Shown here in pieces: positions 15,183-23,748 of a DNA stretch of 23,748 nt. The stretch is from Nitrospinota bacterium (GTDB lineage: Bacteria > JADFOP01 > DATKYB01), in the NCBI GenBank assembly GCA_035528715.1, contig DATKYB010000129.1, positions 1 to 23,748 of the forward strand. The letters are read 5' to 3'. The notes beneath the pieces are model-generated. The model was given only the letters and a program-made list of their open reading frames with translations, did no database searches and had not been told where the DNA came from. A program made the position numbers and the translations under genes. The first letter of the stretch is position 1. Each line of letters starts with the position of its first letter.

Positions 15183-15926
15183 CTACTTAGCCACTGCACT
15201 TGGAGATATATCTCTTGATAAGGGAATTGGGTGTTTTTCCACATCTATTTTGAATCTAACCTCTGCTTCATCTGGTGAGACAGAATGAGGTCTTTTAATT
15301 CCCAAATTTTTTGTTGGGTCAACAGGTATAATTGTGCCAGTTATCAAATTACTTTTTTTAAGAATAGTATGAATTCTGCCTGTAAAAGTTTTTGGTTTTG
15401 AAATCAAATACGAACAAGAATACTGTTCAATACTATTATTTATTGATTCATATTCTATAGTAATGTCTAAAAGAAGAGGGATTTGTTCCAAAATACCATC
15501 GAGGGATTTTTTAAAAAAATAGAAGCCTTGTTTAATTTCCTGCTGGGGCAATAAAGTAATATTTTTAGATGAACCAGAAATAATAGTTTCCCCTGGTTTT
15601 ATATTCTTTTCACCATCTTTTTTCTTTTTAGTCTCAGGAATTAAGCATTTCCAATTAATAGAAACATTTTCAGCAAGATATTTCCCAAAATTCATAAAAG
15701 TAATATTAAGATGATATTCTTTTTCATGAGTTGGTTCTATTTCTACATTCTTAACAGCACAAATAGGTCTATTAAGAATCTCGGTTATCTCTAATTGTTT
15801 GTTAATCTGAAAAAGGTTTTCTAGTAAAATCAGTGCGGTAATAAAGAGAATAACTAATATGCTTATCTGAATCAGATTGGCCGGTTTAGATAATTCTTTC
15901 TTAAATTCATCAGATAATTTAATCAT
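15183..15926 (-). CDS. Single-pass membrane protein with Ig-like extracytoplasmic domain (island gene 1)
   Basis: The 247-residue protein has a short charged N-terminus, one membrane segment (about residues 17-37), and an extracytoplasmic beta-rich region with YHLNITFMNFGKYLAENVSI (71-90), a pattern common in Ig-like sandwich domains. The C-terminal 65 residues are polar and Pro-containing without a clear fold. I do not recognise a family. The arrangement mirrors the shorter protein at 13738. The minus-strand ribosome binding site GAGGT lies 5 nt before the ATG and supports the start. It is the first gene of the three-gene island, preceded by a candidate promoter at 15974-16001. A spacer of 144 bp separates it from the TIR-like gene, and no terminator or second promoter is evident there. 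The coding sequence is AT-rich. Confidence 0.6.
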   Translation of the reverse strand: MIKLSDEFKKELSKPANLIQISILVILFITALILLENLFQINKQLEITEILNRPICAVKNVEIEPTHEKEYHLNITFMNFGKYLAENVSINWKCLIPETKKKKDGEKNIKPGETIISGSSKNITLLPQQEIKQGFYFFKKSLDGILEQIPLLLDITIEYESINNSIEQYSCSYLISKPKTFTGRIHTILKKSNLITGTIIPVDPTKNLGIKRPHSVSPDEAEVRFKIDVEKHPIPLSRDISPSAVAK

Positions 15927-15973
15927 TTTTTACCTCATATGCTTCCTTAAAAAGCGCTAATAATTTCAAGCAA

Positions 15974-16001
15974 TTTTTACACCTATTAAGGAATTTGTCA
16001 A
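15974..16001 (-). promoter_or_regulatory. Candidate promoter of the three-gene island
   Basis: Read on the minus strand: TTGACA (15996-16001), N16, TAAAAA (15974-15979). The -35 is perfect and the -10 is a 4/6 match, placed about 45 bp before the first island gene. It is AT-rich context, so a chance match is possible. Confidence 0.5.
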
Positions 16002-16049
16002 TAATCTAAATAACTTGTCTTATCCCCCTTATGCTTTTTAGGGATTGGA

Positions 16050-16193
16050 CAAGCGAGTGAGGAAAAAAGAAGCAGCTGTTTGAAGCCGAAGGCTGAGTTT
16101 GCTGTTTCTCCGAAGTGAACGAAGGCAAAGACCGTTAAAAAAGCAGGGGGCGTCCTTTTTTTTGTCCCTTTTTTGGACGAGCAAAAAAGGGGC
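16050..16193 (+). repeat. Inverted repeat element, right copy, with 12-bp hairpin
   Basis: This is the counterpart of 13411-13557 in opposite orientation. Its core 16069-16115 matches the left copy at 46 of 47 positions. Downstream are AAGACCG and GGGGGCGTCCTT, also shared. The outer end is a 12-bp hairpin, GTCCCTTTTTTG (16164-16175), loop GACGAG, CAAAAAAGGGGC (16182-16193), with one G-T pair. Compared with the left hairpin, three stem pairs are changed on both sides and remain paired. Confidence 0.8.
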
Positions 16194-16216
16194 AGAACAT
16201 TTCACAAGTTATCAAT

Positions 16217-16246
16217 TTGACATCTCCCAAAAGTAGTGATACTTTT
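16217..16246 (+). promoter_or_regulatory. Candidate bio operon promoter with overlapping palindrome
   Basis: TTGACA (16217-16222), N17, TACTTT (16240-16245), about 32 bp before the bioB start. A 7-bp inverted repeat, AAAAGTA (16229-16235), GTGA, TACTTTT (16240-16246), overlaps the spacer and the -10, as an operator would. It does not resemble the classical BirA box (TTGTAAACC-type half-sites). It could alternatively be a small hairpin. Confidence 0.5.
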
Positions 16247-16277
16247 TTCTTTTTAATTTAAAAAGGTGAGTTTGGGA

Positions 16278-17255
16278 ATGGTTTTAAACCCGTTTGTTAG
16301 AGATATCGGTGAGAAGATTTTAAGGGAAGAGCCGATCGAATACAAGGAGGCCTTAGAGCTTATAAGTCTTGGTGATGAGCATCTCTTTGATATCCTCTTC
16401 TTTTCAGATAAGATTCGAAAAAAATATAAGGGAAATAAAGTTAATCTCTGTTCGATTGTGAATGCCAAGTCAGGGAGATGTGCTGAGGATTGTGCCTTCT
16501 GTGCTCAGTCAGCATATTTCAAGACCGATATTCAGGAATATCCCCTTTTAAATCAAGATGATATCTTAAACAAAGCCCAAAATGCCAAAAGAATAGGCGC
16601 GCATGAGTTCAGCATTGTTACGAGCGGAAAGGCATTAAAAGAGGATGAGCTTGAGCGCGTTACCAGCTTTATATCCACTCTCAAGGACAGCAACAGCATT
16701 ATCAGGTGTGCTTCTCTCGGCATGTTGAGTAAAGAAATGGCTCTAAGCTTAAAAGAGGCAGGCCTCCAGAATTATCACCACAACTTAGAGACATCAAAGA
16801 GCTTTTTCAATAACATCTGCACGACCCATTCTTACGGCGAAAATTTTGAGACCATTAAGATTGCCAAAGAGGCAGGGCTCTATGTCTGCTGCGGAGGAAT
16901 CGTTGGGATGGGAGAGACTAAAGAGCAGAGGATTGAGCTCGCTTTTGCGCTTCGGGAGCTCGATGTCGATTCTGTTCCCATCAATTTTCTCAATCCAATT
17001 AAAGAGACAGGTTTAGAAAAAAGGCCTTTGATGGAGCCAATGGAGGCGCTAAAGACAATCGCGCTTTTTCGATTTATCCTTCCCAAAAAAGAGATTGTCA
17101 TCTGCGGAGGAAGGGAAGTGACCCTAAGAGACCTCCAGCCCATGATGTTCATGGCAGGTGCGAGCGGGATACTGATTGGGGACTATCTGACAACTAAGGG
17201 AAGAAAGCCAAAAGAAGACCTGCAGATGATAAAAGATTTGGGATTAGAGATATGA
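16278..17255 (+). CDS. bioB: Biotin synthase BioB
   Basis: BioB is a radical SAM enzyme that inserts sulfur into dethiobiotin, the last step of biotin synthesis. The 325-residue protein has the radical SAM cluster motif in SGRCAEDCAFCAQS (C68, C72, C75). It also has the further cysteines that hold the auxiliary [2Fe-2S] cluster in IIRCASLGML and GLYVCCGGIVGMGET, and the conserved Arg in CGGREVTLRDLQ. I chose ATG 16278 because GGTGAG (16265-16270) sits 7 nt before it; an in-frame GTG at 16266 overlaps that site and would add four residues. The stop overlaps the bioF start (ATGA), indicating translational coupling. It is the first gene of a four-gene biotin operon. No feature looks damaged. Confidence 0.96.
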   Translation: MVLNPFVRDIGEKILREEPIEYKEALELISLGDEHLFDILFFSDKIRKKYKGNKVNLCSIVNAKSGRCAEDCAFCAQSAYFKTDIQEYPLLNQDDILNKAQNAKRIGAHEFSIVTSGKALKEDELERVTSFISTLKDSNSIIRCASLGMLSKEMALSLKEAGLQNYHHNLETSKSFFNNICTTHSYGENFETIKIAKEAGLYVCCGGIVGMGETKEQRIELAFALRELDVDSVPINFLNPIKETGLEKRPLMEPMEALKTIALFRFILPKKEIVICGGREVTLRDLQPMMFMAGASGILIGDYLTTKGRKPKEDLQMIKDLGLEI

Positions 17256-18418
17256 AGGAAATAAGAGAAGAACTGGATATACTCAAAGAAAAGGGGCTCT
17301 ATCGGTGGCTGAGGAGTATTAAAGGTGAACAGGGGCCTTTTATTAACCTTGGAGGGAAAAGGGTTTTAAACCTCTCCTCAAACAACTATCTCGGTCTTGC
17401 AAACCATCCCAAGGTCAAAGAGGCGCTTATCAGTGCTACAGAGAAATATGGAGCCAGTGCTGGTGCTTCGAGGCTCATCTCAGGCAATATCGAAATCTAT
17501 GATGAATTAGAAGAGAGGATTTCAAAGTTTAAGGGAGTTGAGCGGGCCTTAGTATTCAGCAGCGGTTATATGGCAAACATAGGGATTATCTCCTCTTTTG
17601 TTGGTAAGGACGATGTCATCTTCTCAGACAAACTCAACCATGCAAGCATTATTGATGGGTGTATGCTGAGCAGAGCAATGTTCAAGCGGTTCCCCCACAA
17701 AGATATGGAGAAGTTAGAGGCTTTGTTAAAGGATTCCTCTAAATACAGAAGGAGGCTCATTATTACAGAAGGGGTGTTCAGCATGGATGGAGACATTGCT
17801 CCTTTGCCTGAGATAATTCAGCTCGCCAAGAAATATTCTGCATATGTTATGCTGGATGATGCCCATGCCACAGGTGTTTTAGGAAAGAATGGAAAGGGGA
17901 CAATGGAGTATTTTGGTTTGGATGAGGGCATCGATATCCTCATGGGAACCTTTGGAAAGGCTCTGGGTGTGTTCGGTGCCTATGTTGGGGGAAAGAAGGA
18001 AATAAGGGAATATTTCATCAATCGGGCAAGGAGTTTTATCTTTACAACAGGCCTTCCACCAGGTGTTGTTGGTGCCATTATAAAGGCCATAGAGATCGCT
18101 GAGAAAGAGGGAGGGCTAAGGGAGTGGCTCTGGAGAAATGCGGTCTTTTTCAGGACGTGGCTAAAGGAGCTCGGGTTTGATACTATGGAGAGCAACACGC
18201 AGATTATCCCCATACTTATTGGCGATACCAAAAAGACCATGGATATGACAGAGATGCTCCTAAAAGAGGGGGTTTTTGCACAGGGGATCAGGCCACCAAC
18301 TGTGCCTCAGGGATATGCAAGGCTTCGGACCACTGTCATGGCAACGCATAGCATCGAGGACCTTGAAAAGGCCCTCAATATCTTTAAAAAGGCAGGCAGA
18401 GAATTAAATATCATCTGA
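17252..18418 (+). CDS. bioF: 8-amino-7-oxononanoate synthase BioF
   Basis: BioF condenses a pimeloyl thioester with alanine to give 8-amino-7-oxononanoate (KAPA), using PLP. The 388-residue protein has the alpha-oxoamine synthase signatures: NYLGLANHPKV near the N-terminus, GASRLISGN, the PLP-contacting LDDAHATGVLG (D202, H205), and TFGKALGVFGAYVGG with the Schiff-base lysine K236. Glycine C-acetyltransferase (Kbl) is the close relative, but the position between bioB and bioA makes BioF far more likely. The start codon overlaps the bioB stop by 4 nt; bioA follows after 12 nt. No bioC, bioH or bioW is present here, so the pimeloyl precursor must be made by genes elsewhere. Confidence 0.93.
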   Translation: MKEIREELDILKEKGLYRWLRSIKGEQGPFINLGGKRVLNLSSNNYLGLANHPKVKEALISATEKYGASAGASRLISGNIEIYDELEERISKFKGVERALVFSSGYMANIGIISSFVGKDDVIFSDKLNHASIIDGCMLSRAMFKRFPHKDMEKLEALLKDSSKYRRRLIITEGVFSMDGDIAPLPEIIQLAKKYSAYVMLDDAHATGVLGKNGKGTMEYFGLDEGIDILMGTFGKALGVFGAYVGGKKEIREYFINRARSFIFTTGLPPGVVGAIIKAIEIAEKEGGLREWLWRNAVFFRTWLKELGFDTMESNTQIIPILIGDTKKTMDMTEMLLKEGVFAQGIRPPTVPQGYARLRTTVMATHSIEDLEKALNIFKKAGRELNII

Positions 18419-18430
18419 AAAAGAGAGAGT

Positions 18431-20505
<2,075 letters not shown>

Positions 20506-20565
20506 AGGGAAAAATTCGCTGGAGCAGTAGAAGCCATTATCAATAATTGATTTTCCCGCTATAAT

Positions 20566-20615
20566 ACAATATGTTGTGTTAAATTAAATATTTTATACAA
20601 CATATTGTTTTTTTC
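20566..20615 (+). terminator. Intrinsic terminator after the biotin operon
   Basis: ACAATATGTTGT (20566-20577) and ACAACATATTGT (20597-20608) form a perfect 12-bp stem, with further A/T pairing possible inside the 19-nt loop. The second arm runs into a seven-T tract starting at 20608. The stem is AT-rich, and the arrangement would also suit a dyad operator for mutL, whose promoter starts just after it. Confidence 0.7.
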
Positions 20616-20644
20616 TTGACTTTTCAATTTTTTTCGATTATAAA
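20616..20644 (+). promoter_or_regulatory. mutL promoter
   Basis: TTGACT (20616-20621), N17, TATAAA (20639-20644) is a near-consensus sigma70 promoter. It lies directly after the biotin terminator and about 40 bp before the mutL start. Confidence 0.7.
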
Positions 20645-20685
20645 AAGATATCTTTTCCACTCATCTCACAATACCAGAATTTCAG

Positions 20686-22467
20686 ATGAAAAACTATAGA
20701 ATTCAAATACTTCCAGAGGATTTAGCCAAGCAGATCGCTGCAGGAGAAGTCGTCGAGAGACCTGCCTCTGTTGTCAAGGAATTGGTTGAGAATGCTGTTG
20801 ATGCCGAGGCGACTTTTATTGTCATAGAGGTCTTTGAAGGGGGGAGAAAGAGGATAAGAATTACAGATAACGGGACAGGCATGGTAAGGGAAGATGCCAT
20901 CCTCTCTGTTGAGAGGCATTCGACAAGCAAGATTAAGACAAAGGAAGAGCTAGCGAACATCGAGACACTTGGATTTCGTGGAGAGGCCCTCCCATCCATT
21001 GCTTCTGTTTCAAAGATGAAGATTACCACCCTTTTTAGGGGTGAGAATATCGGGACAGAGCTCTACCTTATGAACGGTAAATTAAAAGAGGTTAAGGATG
21101 CTGGCTCTGCTGCAGGTACTGTAGTAGAGGTAAATGACCTTTTTTATAACACACCTGCCAGGTTGAAATTTCTAAAGAGTGTGAATACAGAGCTGGGTTA
21201 TATCAATACCATTATCAATCAAGAGGCCCTGGCACATCCAAACATTCACTTCAAGCTTTTGCATAACAATCGGTTGTTGCAAAATATCCCTCCTCTGAGA
21301 GATGATCTTGACCGCTTGACCATCCTTTTTGGAAAAGAGAGGGTAAAAGATCTGATTAAGGTGAAAGCCAGATATAACAGCTTAGAACTCAGGGGTTATA
21401 TTTCTTCACCTTCTATTTCAAGGACATCAAGAGGATATCAATACCTCTTTGTCAATTCCCGTCCTATAAAAGATCGGATGATGACCCATGCTGTTTATGA
21501 GGCATACAAGACCTTTATCTTAAAGGACAGAAATCCCGTATTTTTCCTGTTTTTAAATGTCAGGCCTGACACGATTGATGTCAATGTCCACCCATCAAAG
21601 ATGGAGGTAAGATTCAGAAATCAACATGAGGTACATGATTTTATAAGAGAGATGATAAGAAATTATCTATTGAAAGGAAAACCCACTCAAAGAGAGAGTG
21701 TTAGCGGTTCAGAGGAGGGTATGAGAAGAGTTGAATTCCTCGATGAGGGGTTTGGGAAGCCTCTGGATGACTATAAGGAAAAAATCTCAGAAATGATCTC
21801 AAAATCTTCCCCTTCAGTAATGAAAGATTTCAGTAGCTTGAAACTGGGGAGTTTTGACAGCCGCTTATTATTCAAACCAGAATCAATAGGGGAGAGGTTA
21901 AGAGTTCTAAAACAGGTGGATAACTCCTTTTTACTCTTTGATATACCAGAAGGCATCCTGTTTGTAGACCAGCACGTTGCTCATGAAAGAATCCTCTTTG
22001 AAAAATTGCTAAAAGACTACAAGGAGTCTCATGTAGAAGTGCAACACCTCTTATTTCGAAAAGAGATCGAGTTTACCCATAGGGAAACATCCCTACTTAC
22101 GAAATATGCTGAAAAACTCTCAAGTATAGGGTTTTTGATTGAACATGTTGGAGAGAATACTTTTAGTTTGAGGGGGGTGCCTACTCTACTTTCTGAGAAG
22201 GATAGTGAAGGCGTGCTCCATGATATCTTAGACAGACTCACAGGGATAGATAGGGTTAAACCATTTGAAGAGATGGTCGAGGATATATTGGTCTCAATAG
22301 CTTGCCATGGGGCATTAAAGGACAATAACCCCTTGGAAGAAGAAGAGATGGTAAAGCTCATGGAAGATTTGATGAAGACGGATATCCCTCATACATGTCC
22401 TCATGGACGTCCGATAATGCTGGTTTTAGCTATTGATGATATCAAGAAGAAATTCCAGATGAAGTAG
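20686..22467 (+). CDS. mutL: DNA mismatch repair protein MutL with endonuclease domain
   Basis: MutL couples mismatch recognition by MutS to strand nicking. The 593-residue protein has the GHKL ATPase motifs: KELVENAVDAEA (E32, N36), DNGTGM, TLGFRGEALPSIASV and DLFYNTPARLKFL. An acidic linker (about 330-400) leads to the C-terminal dimerisation/endonuclease domain. That domain carries DQHVAHERILFE (428-439), the DQHA(x)2E(x)4E metal motif with Val in place of Ala, plus IACHGA (538-543) and CPHGRP (571-576), which complete the metal site. It is therefore the nicking type found in bacteria without MutH. The start has no strong Shine-Dalgarno, but the family begins here. It has its own promoter and stands between the bio operon and guaB; mutS is not in view. 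Confidence 0.96.
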   Translation: MKNYRIQILPEDLAKQIAAGEVVERPASVVKELVENAVDAEATFIVIEVFEGGRKRIRITDNGTGMVREDAILSVERHSTSKIKTKEELANIETLGFRGEALPSIASVSKMKITTLFRGENIGTELYLMNGKLKEVKDAGSAAGTVVEVNDLFYNTPARLKFLKSVNTELGYINTIINQEALAHPNIHFKLLHNNRLLQNIPPLRDDLDRLTILFGKERVKDLIKVKARYNSLELRGYISSPSISRTSRGYQYLFVNSRPIKDRMMTHAVYEAYKTFILKDRNPVFFLFLNVRPDTIDVNVHPSKMEVRFRNQHEVHDFIREMIRNYLLKGKPTQRESVSGSEEGMRRVEFLDEGFGKPLDDYKEKISEMISKSSPSVMKDFSSLKLGSFDSRLLFKPESIGERLRVLKQVDNSFLLFDIPEGILFVDQHVAHERILFEKLLKDYKESHVEVQHLLFRKEIEFTHRETSLLTKYAEKLSSIGFLIEHVGENTFSLRGVPTLLSEKDSEGVLHDILDRLTGIDRVKPFEEMVEDILVSIACHGALKDNNPLEEEEMVKLMEDLMKTDIPHTCPHGRPIMLVLAIDDIKKKFQMK

Positions 22468-22496
22468 GTATTGCCGTTATCTTCGTTTTATTTACC

Positions 22497-22526
22497 TTGA
22501 CAGATAAGACTATTATTCTGTAAATT
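22497..22526 (+). promoter_or_regulatory. Candidate guaB promoter
   Basis: TTGACA (22497-22502), N18, TAAATT (22521-22526) lies about 65 bp before the guaB GTG start. The -35 is perfect and the -10 is a 4/6 match. Confidence 0.5.
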
Positions 22527-22579
22527 ATTTTAAATTTAGATGAAGATATCTCTTTTATGATGAAGTTTTATTTTTTTAA

Positions 22580-23748
<1,169 letters not shown>

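Noticed and set aside
20566-20608. 12-bp inverted repeat read as a mutL operator
   Set aside because: The T-run directly after the second arm and the position after bioD fit an intrinsic terminator better; an operator role is not excluded.

Overview
The window looks like a chromosomal segment of a Gram-negative bacterium of moderate to low G+C content. It encodes several outer-membrane proteins: two barrels ending in Phe, as expected for BAM substrates, and two inverse autotransporters. Its MutL carries the endonuclease motifs typical of bacteria without MutH. The lineage cannot be fixed from this sequence; Desulfobacterota, Nitrospirota or a similar phylum would fit.

Layout. (1) 1-2700: the 3' end of a beta-CASP/MBL-fold RNA hydrolase gene, a SelD-associated type FAD/NAD(P) oxidoreductase, a WrbA-type flavoprotein, and a nickel superoxide dismutase whose Sec signal peptide ends exactly before the nickel-binding His-Cys hook. 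(2) 2850-5860: a PAS-linked class III adenylate cyclase and a DUF5661-like protein on the + strand, then MazG and a PilZ-domain protein on the - strand. (3) 5861-13400: an outer-membrane/surface cluster of four genes: a coiled-coil barrel protein, an inverse autotransporter with a beta-helix passenger, a second barrel protein, and a paralogous inverse autotransporter. Each is preceded by a copy of the same module of about 200 bp, holding a sigma70-like promoter (TTGACT-N17-TAGANA), a conserved untranslated leader, and a strong ribosome binding site with ATG. In copies 2 and 4 that ATG starts the autotransporter. In copies 1 and 3 it opens a short ORF just before the barrel gene. (4) 13400-16195: an AT-rich island of three - strand genes: a TIR-like/deoxyribosyltransferase-like protein with a C-terminal winged helix, between two single-pass membrane proteins. 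It is bracketed by inverted copies of a repeat of about 145 bp whose outer ends form 12-bp hairpins that differ by compensatory changes. (5) 16217-20608: a compact biotin operon bioB-bioF-bioA-bioD with its own promoter and a hairpin terminator. (6) 20616-23748: mutL with a near-consensus promoter, and the first four fifths of guaB, cut by the window edge.

How the parts fit. The housekeeping blocks (bio, mutL, guaB, mazG) are ordinary. The accessory middle is the interesting part. The outer-membrane cluster appears to have grown by duplication of a promoter-leader cassette, which could co-regulate four surface proteins and allow recombination between paralogs. The bracketed island has the composition and content of an acquired module, possibly a defence or envelope-stress system; that function is inferred, not shown. 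All identifications are from reading motifs; no database search was run.
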